Source: Advenella sp. FME57 (GTDB lineage: Bacteria > Pseudomonadota > Gammaproteobacteria > Burkholderiales > Burkholderiaceae_B). Taken from it: a DNA stretch of 64,000 nucleotides. Shown here in pieces: positions 33,383-42,967 of the stretch; positions within the stretch are counted from its first letter, which is position 1; each line of letters begins with the position of its first letter. Under the pieces are notes generated by a model. It searched no databases. It had not been told where the DNA came from and saw nothing but the letters and a program-made list of their open reading frames with translations. The stretch is taken from assembly GCF_014897675.1 (NCBI RefSeq), contig NZ_JABUXU010000012.1, positions 95,334 to 159,333 of the forward strand, written 5' to 3'. Position numbers and translations under genes: made by a program.

Positions 33383-34374
33383 CTCAATCACAGTCTCCGA
33401 TTCTGCTGACCGTGGACAAGCTGGAAAAGCGTTACGGCGGCAATCGCCGGCTTGGCGATTGGCTTGGCGGCAAATCGACAACAGCGCTGCAGGCCCTCAA
33501 GGGCGTATCGCTACAGGTGAGTCAGGGCGAGATCGTCGGCGTGGTCGGAGAGTCCGGTTGTGGCAAAAGTACATTGGGAAAATGCATCGTCGGCTTGCAA
33601 CCGCCATCGGGCGGGACGGTAACCTGGTCTGATGGCAGGCCAATGCACGCGTTTTCGCGATTCGAGCGCAGCACCAAAATCCAGATGGTGTTCCAGGATC
33701 CCTACTCGTCGCTCAATCCCCGGTTTACGATCGGGCGTCTGCTTAAAGAGGCGCTGGCCACGCATAAAGCGGCGCACGATAAAAGCCCATTGAACACCGA
33801 GGTTGATCGCCTGCTGGGCATTGTCGGCTTGCCGCAGTCGCTGAAGCAGAAATTTCCACACGCTCTCAGTGGCGGTCAGCGCCAGCGCGTGTCTATTGCG
33901 CGGGCGCTCGCGGTCAGGCCGCAACTGGTGATTGCGGACGAACCGGTTTCTGCGCTGGATGCTTCTGTACAGGCGCAGATTATCAATTTGTTCGAGGATA
34001 TCAGGCAACAATTGGGGGTGGCTTTCCTGTTTGTGGCCCATGATCTGAACGTGGTCAAACGCGTGAGCGACCGTGTCCTGGTCATGTACCTGGGCCAGAT
34101 CGTAGAGGAAGGGACAAAAGAGGATATCTTTTCCACGCCCCGGCATCCGTATACGCGGGCGTTGCTTTCCGCCATTCCGGTTGCCGACCCGTCAATCAAG
34201 ACCCCGTCCTCCATCCTGGAGGGTGAATTGCCCGATCCGCATGAGACTATTGCTGGCTGCGCGTTTTCCAGTCGTTGTCCTTATGTAATACCGGCTTGCG
34301 GGCAAAGCCATCCGGACTTGACGCCCGTCTCGGGCACGCACCGCGCCAGATGCATAAGATTGGCGCAAATCTAG
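33376..34374 (+). CDS. ABC transporter ATP-binding protein, DppF/OppF type
   Basis: A 332-residue ATPase with Walker [10 protein letters not shown], signature LSGGQRQRV, Walker B LVIADEPVSALD and the C-terminal CAFSSRCPY cysteine motif. GTG 33376 is chosen because AAGGAGG lies at ideal spacing and the overlap with the preceding gene is only 7 bp; an upstream in-frame ATG at 33346 has weaker signals. It completes a five-component importer. Confidence 0.93.
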   Translation: MVTQSQSPILLTVDKLEKRYGGNRRLGDWLGGKSTTALQALKGVSLQVSQGEIVGVVGESGCGKSTLGKCIVGLQPPSGGTVTWSDGRPMHAFSRFERSTKIQMVFQDPYSSLNPRFTIGRLLKEALATHKAAHDKSPLNTEVDRLLGIVGLPQSLKQKFPHALSGGQRQRVSIARALAVRPQLVIADEPVSALDASVQAQIINLFEDIRQQLGVAFLFVAHDLNVVKRVSDRVLVMYLGQIVEEGTKEDIFSTPRHPYTRALLSAIPVADPSIKTPSSILEGELPDPHETIAGCAFSSRCPYVIPACGQSHPDLTPVSGTHRARCIRLAQI

Positions 34375-34384
34375 GAAATTCTTT

Positions 34385-35335
34385 ATGTATTACCATCAGA
34401 CAGAACGATCAATGCAAATCGGACAACAACTGCTGTCGTCTGCCCGGCAGATCTTTGTGCCGCTTGGCCATGATGTGGCCGATTCGGGCCTGACGTTGCA
34501 TTTGTTTCCGCGGTCGGATCCGGGCCAGCAGGCCAGCGGAAGTCTGGAAGGGTTTTCATGGCAGGGGCAACGGCATTTTTACCCGGCCAGCGTTGTCAAG
34601 GTGGCGTACCTGGCGGCAGCGCAGGCGGCGTTGCGTGACGGTAAAATAACGCCGCATCCTGAATTGAATCGCGCTATCACGGACATGATTATGTGGTCTA
34701 GCAATAATGCGACCAATTATGTGATTGACTTGTTGACCGGAACTACCGGAGACACGCTATTGCCGGATGCGGAGATGGCGCAATGGATAGCGCAGCGCCA
34801 GGGCGTGAATCGGTTTTTTGCAGAATTGGGCTGGCCCGAGGCCCGGGAAATGAATATCTGCCAGAAGTTGATGGATGATGATCGCTACGGCAGGGAAAAA
34901 CGGTTTGTCACACTGGATGGAAAGAATAATCACAACTGCCTTAGTAGCGATTTTGTGGCACGCCTGCTTAGTGAAATTTGTACCGGCAGGTTCCTGGATT
35001 CCGCGACAAGCCTGGCGGCAGCGCAGTTCCTGAAACGATCTCTGGCAGAGAACTTCAAAAGCCTTCCGCATTCTCAGGTAAACGGTTTTCTGGGAGAGCG
35101 TTTGCCTGAGAATCTGCAATACTATTCCAAGGCGGGGTGGAACGGCTGGACCGGCGATGCGCTCTCCAGTTACAACCGGCACGACAGTGCCCACTTTCTG
35201 TTGTCGCAAGCTCAATGCAATGCCTACGGCGCCATCACGATTGTGGTTTTTTCCCATGGCAAGGCGGTGTCGGAAGACATCTTGTTTCTGCCGCAGATCG
35301 GCCAGGCGCTAATGCAGATACTTGCGCAGTATTGA
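34385..35335 (+). CDS. Class-A beta-lactamase-like serine hydrolase
   Basis: A 316-residue protein with the penicillin-recognising triad: Ser69-x-x-Lys72 (ASVVK), Ser106-Asn-Asn108 (WSSNNATNY, the SDN position) and Lys-Ala-Gly (SKAGWNG, the KTG position). No signal peptide is visible, so it may be cytoplasmic. It follows the DppF-type gene by ten bases and belongs to the transport operon. It probably hydrolyses an imported amide, ester or beta-lactam-like compound rather than conferring classical resistance. Confidence 0.82.
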   Translation: MYYHQTERSMQIGQQLLSSARQIFVPLGHDVADSGLTLHLFPRSDPGQQASGSLEGFSWQGQRHFYPASVVKVAYLAAAQAALRDGKITPHPELNRAITDMIMWSSNNATNYVIDLLTGTTGDTLLPDAEMAQWIAQRQGVNRFFAELGWPEAREMNICQKLMDDDRYGREKRFVTLDGKNNHNCLSSDFVARLLSEICTGRFLDSATSLAAAQFLKRSLAENFKSLPHSQVNGFLGERLPENLQYYSKAGWNGWTGDALSSYNRHDSAHFLLSQAQCNAYGAITIVVFSHGKAVSEDILFLPQIGQALMQILAQY

Positions 35336-35450
35336 CAGATTAATCAGGATGCCCGGCTTGTCAAGCACCATTGGGCGGCGGCCTGCGGCGTCCGTGTTCT
35401 AGGACGCTTCCACTGCGATGGCTTTTGCGCCGTTATGCGCGCTGGTTGAG

Positions 35451-36431
35451 TCAGCGCTCTGCGGTGTTTTTCGCATCAGGTTTCAAAATCGCTCTCCAGC
35501 GGGCAATTTCACTATTGATCAGGTCGCGAAACGCTTCGGGTGACGAAACTTGGACTTCGCCGTCAATAACGGCCAGTCGTCTGCCGACTTCGGGATCGGC
35601 AAGGCTTTTTTTGAGCGCGCTGTTTATTTTCACAACAATGTCCGACGGTGTGCCTGCAGGCGCAAGAATCCCCCACCATACCAGAGCCTCGAAGTCTTTC
35701 AGACCCTGCTCTGCGATTGTTGGTGTATCGGGCGCCGACTGCAGCCGCTGGCTCCCGGAAGTTCCCAGTAGTTTGACGCGCTTGTTATCCAGTTGTCCCT
35801 TGATTTGGGACAGTCCGGTGAATGTCATATCGACATGTCCGCTTGCGACGTCCAACAAGGCCGGCCCGGCTCCGCGATAGGGCACTTTCAGCAAATTCAG
35901 TTGTGTGGCCACACGGAACAGCTCAGCAGCCAGATCGCTGGCTGAGCCAGCGCCCGACGTGGCAATTGTCAATTGCCTGGGATCCTTTTTGGCGTTGGAA
36001 AGCAGCGTCTGAATATCGTCGGCTTCCAGGCTCGAGCGCGCCGCCAGCCCCATGGCATAGGTAATAACCAGTCCGACGGGCATGAAATCCTCCGGCGTTC
36101 TATAGGGCAGTGAGGGCAGCAGCGTGGGATTGGTCGCAAAGCTGGGACTGACGATAAGCAAGGTATAGCCATCAGGTGCCGCTTTGGCCACAGCTTCAGT
36201 GCCGATCACGGTGTTGCCGCCGCCGCGGTTATCAACAATCACGGGCTGCCTGACCTCGGCGGAAAACTTGTCCGCCCAGGCACGCACAATAAAGTCGCCG
36301 CCCCCGCCGGCAGCAAAGGGCACGATGATACGTATTGGTTTATTGGGGTAGTCGCTCGCGCTTGCGGCATAACCGGCCGTGGTCAGGAGCGAAGTTGCCA
36401 GTAGTACTGCCTTTAATAGGTGTTTCATCAT
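35451..36431 (-). CDS. Bug-family periplasmic substrate-binding protein
   Basis: About 326 residues. A Sec signal peptide (MMKHLLKAVLLATSLL) ends near the AASA segment, followed by YPNKPIRIIVPFAAGGGGD and VDNRGGGNTVIGTE, the Bug ligand loops. GGAGAG lies just before the two consecutive ATG codons at 36431 and 36428; the frame is open to 36455. It diverges from the acyl-CoA ligase gene at 36568, suggesting that it binds the acid that this ligase activates. No transporter membrane genes are adjacent. Confidence 0.9.
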   Translation of the reverse strand: MMKHLLKAVLLATSLLTTAGYAASASDYPNKPIRIIVPFAAGGGGDFIVRAWADKFSAEVRQPVIVDNRGGGNTVIGTEAVAKAAPDGYTLLIVSPSFATNPTLLPSLPYRTPEDFMPVGLVITYAMGLAARSSLEADDIQTLLSNAKKDPRQLTIATSGAGSASDLAAELFRVATQLNLLKVPYRGAGPALLDVASGHVDMTFTGLSQIKGQLDNKRVKLLGTSGSQRLQSAPDTPTIAEQGLKDFEALVWWGILAPAGTPSDIVVKINSALKKSLADPEVGRRLAVIDGEVQVSSPEAFRDLINSEIARWRAILKPDAKNTAER

Positions 36432-36567
36432 GTCTCTCCATTGCATAGTTTGCATTTGTCATTTTTTGTAGAGTGATCAAACCTCAAGGATCCAGCTGTA
36501 TACTATTGTGCACTAAGGTGTATTTAAAGTAAACTACATATACTCTCCCACGTTCGGGGTACTGGTA

Positions 36568-38160
36568 ATGAAAAGTCCGATTGACGTTCTGCGCAGCTTT
36601 CCCCCTCACGGCGGGACGCTACACGAGGCATTTTCAAGTCGTTGCCAAAACAGGCAAGACGACACTTTTATTATCCAGTCGGAAGTATCGCTTACCTGGA
36701 GACAATTTCGCGAGCGTTATGACAGGCTTGCGCGCGTGCTAAAAGGGCGGGGCATTGGCCCAGGCGACCGCGTGGCTGTCGTGGGGCGCAATGACATATC
36801 CCATCTACTGGCGTTGTTTGCGCTGGCTCGCCTTGGCGCGACCATGGTGCCGGTCAACCCGGATTACAGCATCCGCGAATTAACTTATGCCTTGAACCAT
36901 GCCGACGTTAAAGCCATCATCGCGCAGGCCGAACTGCTTAAACCTATTGAGCAGGCTACGCAAGCCATGGCGCAAAAGCCATGGGCCTTGCTGTGGGGTC
37001 AAAAATTGCCTGACGATGCCTCTCTTGAGCAAGCCATCGATAATGCACCTGACATTGTGCTTGGAGAAAATGGTAGCGCCTCTGATACCTGCGTCATCAT
37101 TTATACCTCGGGCACGACGGGGTATCCGAAGGGCGTGATGCACAGTCAGCGAAATTTCCTGCTGGCCGGCGAGGCGAATGTGGCGCGTCTGCATATGCAG
37201 ACGGACGACCGGGTGATGATCATTCTTCCTTTTTTCCACATCAATGCGCTGTTCTATTCTGTAGGCGGTGTGCTGGCTGCGGGGGCCAGCATGATTATCG
37301 AGCCGCGGTTCTCGGCGACGCGCTTCTGGGATACGGCTGCTGAACACGGAGCTACCATTGTCAATATTATCGAAGCGATTGGCACCATTCTGTGTGCGCG
37401 TTCTCGGTCTGAGTTCCGCTCCGATCACCAGCTTCGCGTTGTATATGGCGTACGCAAGAAGGCCGCTGACGTGTTCCGGGAGCAATTTGGTATTGACGAT
37501 TTATTCTCGGGCTTTGGCATGACGGAGATCCCGGGCGTGACCTGCAACCCTTACGGGCAGCCGAACAAGCCCGGCAGCATGGGCATCATTGGCACCCATC
37601 CGGATCCGGCCATGCAATGGGCACAATGCAGGGTCGTGAATGATGACGGTTGTGATGTCGAGACGAATCAGGTTGGCGAGCTATGGGTGAAGTCGCCCAT
37701 TGTGATGCAAGGCTATTTCCGAGACCCCGATCAGACGCAGCAAGCCTTTCATGACGGTTGGCTCAAGACCGGCGATCTGGTGCGGCGAGATGCCGACGGG
37801 TTTTATTTTCACGTTTCCCGCAAGAAAGACATTATCCGGCGGCGCGGTGAAAATATCGCGGCGGCTGAACTTGAAATGGTGATTGGCGAACATCCGAAAG
37901 TTTTTCAGGTTGCCGCCCTGGGCGTGCCTTCCGACATGGGCGAGGACGATATCTTTGTGGCCGTTGTTGCCAGGCCGGGCGAGGTGCTGAGCGAATCTGA
38001 CGTGGCGGCATGGTGTGCGGATCGACTGGCCGCCATCAAAATGCCGCGTTATGTGGCTTTGCTGGATGCATTGCCCCTGACTCCGACTCATAAAATTGCC
38101 AAAGCCGTTTTGCGCGATGATGCCCAAATACGCGCCAGGGCAGTGGATTTGCAAGGGTAA
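36568..38160 (+). CDS. AMP-forming acyl-CoA synthetase
   Basis: A 530-residue ANL ligase with YTSGTTGYPKG (about 179-189), the A5 motif GFGMTE, TGDLVRRD, SRKKDIIRRRGENIAA and a C-terminal catalytic lysine in THKIAKAV. The family resembles crotonobetaine/carnitine-CoA ligase and fatty-acid ligases. The next gene encodes a citryl-CoA-lyase-like protein, so the pair may activate a hydroxy-polycarboxylic acid to its CoA thioester and then cleave it. Substrate identity is inference. Confidence 0.9.
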   Translation: MKSPIDVLRSFPPHGGTLHEAFSSRCQNRQDDTFIIQSEVSLTWRQFRERYDRLARVLKGRGIGPGDRVAVVGRNDISHLLALFALARLGATMVPVNPDYSIRELTYALNHADVKAIIAQAELLKPIEQATQAMAQKPWALLWGQKLPDDASLEQAIDNAPDIVLGENGSASDTCVIIYTSGTTGYPKGVMHSQRNFLLAGEANVARLHMQTDDRVMIILPFFHINALFYSVGGVLAAGASMIIEPRFSATRFWDTAAEHGATIVNIIEAIGTILCARSRSEFRSDHQLRVVYGVRKKAADVFREQFGIDDLFSGFGMTEIPGVTCNPYGQPNKPGSMGIIGTHPDPAMQWAQCRVVNDDGCDVETNQVGELWVKSPIVMQGYFRDPDQTQQAFHDGWLKTGDLVRRDADGFYFHVSRKKDIIRRRGENIAAAELEMVIGEHPKVFQVAALGVPSDMGEDDIFVAVVARPGEVLSESDVAAWCADRLAAIKMPRYVALLDALPLTPTHKIAKAVLRDDAQIRARAVDLQG

Positions 38161-38251
38161 AGCGGTGTGCGCGACACGCTTTTGTTTGAATGGAATTGCC
38201 AGCAGGGCATAGTACGCCTGACTAATCTATTAGCGCAAAGGACGACGAGGT

Positions 38252-39025
38252 ATGGCTAAACGTAAACAACTTAGAACCGATATCAGTTGGAGCACCGAAG
38301 ACACTATCACCATCAAGGGCCTGGACCTGTGCAGGGACATCATGGGCAAGGTTTCGTTGGGCGATATGGCTTTTCTGGAGTTAACCGATCGCCTGCCCAA
38401 CGAACGCGAATCCAGGGTATTTAACGCTCTGGCTGTCATTTTGGTGGAGCACGGCATGACGCCCAGCGCCATCGTGACCCGCATGACCATTTGCGGTGCC
38501 CCCGAAGCGATGCAGGCTGCAGTCGCTGCTGGCCTGAACGGGCTTGGCAGTGTTTTTGTGGGCAGCATGGAAAATGCGGCCTGTCTTTTGCAAACCGCAT
38601 TGCCGGATCCTAGTGCAACGGTGGATACTTCTGCACTTGCCCGGCAAATTGTTGCGCAACAAATGCGTGATGGAAAATCCATTCCGGGGATTGGTCATCA
38701 TATTCATAAACCGGTGGATCCACGTGCGCCGCGCCTGTTTGAAATTGCCGAAGACAACGGCTTTTCAGGCCCGTATGTGGCGCTAATGAATGCGGTAGCC
38801 GATGAAGCCGGCAGGCAACGGGGCAAGAGCCTGCCAGTGAATGCCACCGGCGCGATCGCGGCAGTCGCCAGTGAGCTGAAAATCCCGTGGGACATTGTCC
38901 GGGGGATCGGCGTGATGGCACGTGCGATCGGCCTGGTGGCGCATGTCCTGGAAGAATTGCGCGATCCCATGGCGCGGGAAATCAAGGCCATGGTCGAAGA
39001 GCAGGCGACTGCACATCATCGATGA
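38252..39025 (+). CDS. Citryl-CoA-lyase-like / short citrate-synthase-fold protein
   Basis: A 257-residue protein of the citrate-synthase superfamily, shorter than the roughly 430-residue housekeeping enzyme. The active-site motif GIGHHIHKPVDPRAPRL carries His149 at the position that binds the oxaloacetate moiety. Stand-alone proteins of this size are annotated as citryl-CoA lyases, which split citryl-CoA to acetyl-CoA and oxaloacetate. A CoA ligase immediately upstream would make the thioester. The true substrate may be a citrate analogue. Confidence 0.82.
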   Translation: MAKRKQLRTDISWSTEDTITIKGLDLCRDIMGKVSLGDMAFLELTDRLPNERESRVFNALAVILVEHGMTPSAIVTRMTICGAPEAMQAAVAAGLNGLGSVFVGSMENAACLLQTALPDPSATVDTSALARQIVAQQMRDGKSIPGIGHHIHKPVDPRAPRLFEIAEDNGFSGPYVALMNAVADEAGRQRGKSLPVNATGAIAAVASELKIPWDIVRGIGVMARAIGLVAHVLEELRDPMAREIKAMVEEQATAHHR

Positions 39026-39304
39026 CCCATGACTGGATTGCATACCTGTCCGCCATGGGCCGCCATGTAGATTTTTCACGGAAGCGCTTATCGGGCCGAC
39101 GATAGAAGATACCGCGCTCGCGACAAAGCCGGGTTTTGGGATGTTTCCCCGAGGACGCGCGCCTGCAATCGAAGGGGAATAAACACCGGTTGCACCATTA
39201 ACAGTGATGATACGTATATCATTATGCGAATATTGATATTGATGACGGACGATAAGGCGGTGGCCATTTCGTCGCCTGTCCCTATTTGGAGTTGTTTTTA
39301 AATC

Positions 39305-40156
39305 ATGAGTCAAGATTCTTCTACCCATGCCAAAACTAGCGGCGCAGCGCAAGACCTTCTGCACGCACGTTACCAGCAGGCTGCATTCATTCCGGATGAA
39401 CTGAACGCAACCATCGAGACGCTGTTCAATCATCGCTCAGTGCGCGCCTATACCGACGAGGCACTCAAGCCCGGCACGCTGCAACTGCTGGTTGCTGCCG
39501 CGCAATCGGCCTCTACGTCGTCCAACCTGCAGACCTGGAGCGTGGTCGCGGTCCAGGATCCGGCGCGCAAGGACCGGTTGGCACAACTGGCGGGCAATCA
39601 GGAACATATACGGCGCTGTCCGCTGTATCTGGTCTGGGTGGCTGATCTGGCGCGCTTGAAGACGCTGGGCGTCAAGCGAGGCGTCGCGCATGATGGCCTG
39701 ACATATATGGAGGCTTTTCTGGTGGCCGCCATTGATTCTGCACTGGCGGCGCAGAATGCGGCAGTTGCTGCCGAATCCATGGGATTGGGCGTTGTTTACA
39801 TCGGCGGAATGCGCAACCAACCCGAGGAAGTGGCCAAAGAGCTTGGACTGCCCGACTATGCATTTGCGACCTTCGGCATGTGTATCGGTTATCCAGACCC
39901 GGCCAAGCCCGCTTCAATCAAACCACGCCTTCCGCAATCGGCGGTTCTGCATAAAGAAACGTACGATGCATCAGCGCTTGATGACGCCACCCAAAGCTAT
40001 AACGCCACCATGGCAGAGTTCTATAAGGCGCAGGGAATGAAGAACGACGCGGCGTGGGACATGCATTCGCTGAACCGGCTTCGCGGACCGCAAGCCCTCA
40101 CTGGCCGGCACCGGCTGGTTGAAGCGCTCAATAATCTGGGGTTTGAGCTGCGATAG
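39305..40156 (+). CDS. NfsA-type NADPH-dependent FMN nitroreductase
   Basis: A 283-residue oxygen-insensitive nitroreductase-family protein. The FMN-binding opening NHRSVRAYTDEALKPG lies near residue 42, then AAQSASTSSNLQTWSVV, and the C-terminal half has MGLGVVYIGGMRN and CIGYPD, all typical of the NfsA/FRP group. Such enzymes reduce nitroaromatics, quinones or flavin using NADPH. The gene is 279 bp from the preceding one, so it may have its own promoter. Confidence 0.9.
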   Translation: MSQDSSTHAKTSGAAQDLLHARYQQAAFIPDELNATIETLFNHRSVRAYTDEALKPGTLQLLVAAAQSASTSSNLQTWSVVAVQDPARKDRLAQLAGNQEHIRRCPLYLVWVADLARLKTLGVKRGVAHDGLTYMEAFLVAAIDSALAAQNAAVAAESMGLGVVYIGGMRNQPEEVAKELGLPDYAFATFGMCIGYPDPAKPASIKPRLPQSAVLHKETYDASALDDATQSYNATMAEFYKAQGMKNDAAWDMHSLNRLRGPQALTGRHRLVEALNNLGFELR

Positions 40157-40438
40157 CCAATTTGGCGTTTGAGCAGCGAGAGCAGGGCGTGTTCAGTTCC
40201 TCAAGCCGAAGGATGAGTGTGCACGAAAAGCTATTTCAAATGTAATCATTCTGACTCGGCCCTTCGTTTTAAAAGGCCGCTGCCTGCAAGCCGCTCTGCC
40301 GAGCATGGCACGGTACGAGGCAGTCCAGCGTGACACGGCCTGCCCCGTACCGGACAACCGGCAGAGAACGGGCCACAAGCCGCCGCACAGCGCAGAAAAG
40401 CGCGAACAATGATATCCAGAAACGCGAATGACTGACTT

Positions 40439-41335
40439 ATGCAAAAACGTTTGACGCCTTCCATTACTTCCCTTCAGTGTTTTGAGGCCGTAGCGCGACA
40501 CATGAGTTTTACGCGTGCCGCTGAAGAAATGCATTTGACGCAAAGTGCCGTCAGCAAACAGATTGCACAGCTGGAGTCAATCCTGAAGCACCCGCTATTT
40601 CGCCGGGTCAGGCAGCGGTTGCAGTTGACGCCGGCAGGATTACTGTATCAGTCTGAAGTCAAGGAGATCCTGACGCGAATCGATATGTCGTCGCGGTATA
40701 TCCTCTCTTATGGCAGCGAGACCCAGGTGTTGACTATCGGCACCCAGCCAACCTTCGGCGCCCGCTGGCTTATTCCCCGCATCAACCGCTTCATGAAGGA
40801 AAATCCGAGTATCCACATCAAGGTGCAGAGCGAGCTAAAGCCGTTTGATCTGGTGCAGGCCAAGATCGATATCGCTTTTTTTTACGGACGAGGCACGCTG
40901 CCGGGGGCCGAATGCAGGGAAATGTTTGAGGCAGGGATGATACCTGTGTGTCATCCCGACCTGATACCACCAGAAGGAATACACGAGCTGGCGTGTCTGG
41001 CCGATATGATTCTGATTCAATGCGCATCGCGTCCTGAGGCATGGCATGATTGGTTCTATCACCAGCATTTTCATACTGATAGCAGCTATAACGGCCCCAG
41101 GTTCGATACGTTCTATATGTGCATGCGGGCCGCACAGGCCGGTTGTGGCATTGCTATCGTGCCGCGCCTGCTGGTTCAGGAAGAACTGCGCGACGGCAAA
41201 TTGATTATTCCATGGCATTATGAACAGCCAAGCGATGGATCCTACTTCGTCGCGTATTCAGAACACTCTGCAGAAGTACCCAAGATCAAGGCTTTTGTGG
41301 CCTTCGTTCAATCAGAGGTCGCCACCGGGCTATAA
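40439..41335 (+). CDS. LysR-family regulator (GcvA-like)
   Basis: A 298-residue LysR protein with LTPSITSLQCFEAVARHMS at the N-terminus, helix-turn-helix AAEEMHLTQSAVSKQIAQLE at about 25-44 and an effector domain from about 95. The opening and WLIPRINRFMKENPSI stretch are of the GcvA/AmpR group. It points towards the hydroxy-acid oxidase and Bug pair downstream, from which a 26-bp repeat array separates it. Its target is unknown. Confidence 0.9.
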   Translation: MQKRLTPSITSLQCFEAVARHMSFTRAAEEMHLTQSAVSKQIAQLESILKHPLFRRVRQRLQLTPAGLLYQSEVKEILTRIDMSSRYILSYGSETQVLTIGTQPTFGARWLIPRINRFMKENPSIHIKVQSELKPFDLVQAKIDIAFFYGRGTLPGAECREMFEAGMIPVCHPDLIPPEGIHELACLADMILIQCASRPEAWHDWFYHQHFHTDSSYNGPRFDTFYMCMRAAQAGCGIAIVPRLLVQEELRDGKLIIPWHYEQPSDGSYFVAYSEHSAEVPKIKAFVAFVQSEVATGL

Positions 41336-41714
41336 CGGGTAGTGGAGAGTTCATGGAAACGATCTGGTGGCTAGATCCATGAAAAGCCGATAGTGCATGG
41401 ATTCATGAAAAAGTGATAGTGGACAGGTTCATGAAAAGGCATGATGAATGAGTTCATGAAAAAAAGGAATGATGAGCCCATATTTTTTCATTTGGCTGAC
41501 GCGATCGAACGTGCTTTAATTGCAGTCTTTGTTGCTTGCGTTCGAGATTAATCCGGTGAACCGGCAACCGGTCAGTACGGGTCACGGCGACTAAAGCTTC
41601 CCATAGAGCCCCTAGGATTTTCGCCTGCTGTTCCGGATATTCTCGCCTTGGCATCCCTGGCGTCATGCATCGCGTGCAGGCAGGGTGTCGGTAGTCATAA
41701 CAGCAGAGAAGTGC
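41336..41714. other. Gap of 379 bp holding a repeat array and no convincing gene
   Basis: The first part is the 26-bp tandem repeat listed separately. A 70-codon minus-strand frame (41454-41666) shows no family resemblance and is probably chance. The remaining 200 bp presumably contain the promoter of the hydroxy-acid oxidase gene; I could not identify it clearly. Confidence 0.55.
41349..41477. repeat. Five tandem copies of a 26-bp unit
   Basis: Units begin at 41349, 41374, 41400, 41426 and 41452. Each starts with G(A/G)TTCATGAAAA or a close variant, followed by a less conserved GTGATAGTGGA-like half. Copies 3 and 4 are most alike. The array follows the LysR stop by 13 bases. No open reading frame uses it. 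Confidence 0.7.
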
Positions 41715-42896
41715 ATGAAGAACCTTGATCGCTACTATTCCATATCCGACTTTGAAAAGAAAGCCAGAAAGCTCATGCCGCGTTGCGTGGCGGGTTACGT
41801 TTGTGGCGGCACAGAGGACGAAGCCTCATTGTCGGAGAGCCTGGCGGTTATGAAGCGTATCGGGTTCCGACATCGGGGTCTGCGGCCGGTCGAGCAGCGT
41901 ACGAGCGCGGTATCCCTTTTTGGACAGACCTACGCGATGCCACTGGGATTTGCACCCACGGGGTTTTCCGCTATCGTGATGCATGAATGTGATTTGACGC
42001 TTGCTACAGTGGCAACAGAGACCCGCATTCCGTTTGTGATCAGCGGAGCGTCGAACGTGCCGCTAGAGCATTTGCAGCAGGCCACAGGGAATCGATGCTG
42101 GTATCAGGCCTATTTGCCGGGGGATATTGCACGCATAGACAAGCTGCTGACGCGGTTGAAGCGGGCGCAAATTCCGGTGCTGGTTGTGACTATTGACACA
42201 TGCGTAGCCGGCAACCGTGAGAACATCAAGCGGCTGGATTTTACCGTGCCCTTCAAAATAAGTCCGAGACTGATCCTGGACGGAATATTGCATCCGCAAT
42301 GGAGTTTGAACGTTTTCATGCGAACGTTGATTAAAGGCGGTGTTCCCAGATTCTCCAATCTTTACGAGCAAATTGGCCCGCCCATCACGCAAGATCCGCC
42401 TAACGGATTTCGTGGCGGTCGCGACCGGTTATCGTGGGAGCATATGCGGTGGATACGCGATAACTGGGAAGGCAAACTCGTGCTCAAAGGAGTCATGCAT
42501 CCGGAAGACGCCCGGGCAGCAGTCGTGGCAGGGGTTGATGGCCTGATCGTATCGAACCACGGCGGCAGGCAACTGGATGGCTCCATCTCACCGCTGCAAG
42601 CGCTGCCCGATATCGTTGACGCGGTTTCTGGCGCCATGCCGGTCATGATCGACGGCGGTTTCAGGCGCGGCGCCGACGTACTCAAGGCGGTTGCGCTGGG
42701 CGCCAGTATGGTGTTCACCGGCAGGCCACAATTATATGGAGCGGCAGTAGCGGGTAGCGCAGGCATTCAAAAAGTCGTCGATATTTTTCATTCCGAAATC
42801 GATACGAACATGGCCTTGCTCGGCAGCAGCTGTTTGCAAGAGCTGACAGTCGATTGTCTGCAAACGGTCGACGCTCCGCGACTCGCGCGATTGTGA
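41715..42896 (+). CDS. FMN-dependent alpha-hydroxy-acid oxidase/dehydrogenase (second paralogue)
   Basis: A 393-residue enzyme of the lactate/glycolate oxidase family starting MKNLDRYYSISDFEKKA. It has AMPLGFAPTGFSA, VLVVTIDTCVAGNRE, the catalytic SNHGGRQLDG near residue 285 and IDGGFRRGADVLKA. ATG 41715 is preferred; a GTG at 41685 extends the frame by ten codons. The partner gene 71 bp downstream encodes a Bug receptor, so import and oxidation of a hydroxy acid look coupled. It is clearly diverged from the copy at 3844. Confidence 0.9.
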   Translation: MKNLDRYYSISDFEKKARKLMPRCVAGYVCGGTEDEASLSESLAVMKRIGFRHRGLRPVEQRTSAVSLFGQTYAMPLGFAPTGFSAIVMHECDLTLATVATETRIPFVISGASNVPLEHLQQATGNRCWYQAYLPGDIARIDKLLTRLKRAQIPVLVVTIDTCVAGNRENIKRLDFTVPFKISPRLILDGILHPQWSLNVFMRTLIKGGVPRFSNLYEQIGPPITQDPPNGFRGGRDRLSWEHMRWIRDNWEGKLVLKGVMHPEDARAAVVAGVDGLIVSNHGGRQLDGSISPLQALPDIVDAVSGAMPVMIDGGFRRGADVLKAVALGASMVFTGRPQLYGAAVAGSAGIQKVVDIFHSEIDTNMALLGSSCLQELTVDCLQTVDAPRLARL

Positions 42897-42967
42897 TCAA
42901 ACGCTCAACAGAGCAAGAAAACGATGCGCCCGGCGCTGCCGGGCGATGATACTTTATTGGAGGAACC

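Noticed and set aside
35388..35407. Hairpin GCGTCC/GGACGC between the serine hydrolase and the convergent Bug gene
   Set aside because: Only a 6-bp stem with no T-run; too weak to call a terminator.
41454..41666. Minus-strand frame of 70 codons
   Set aside because: No domain and no ribosome site; overlaps the tandem repeat.
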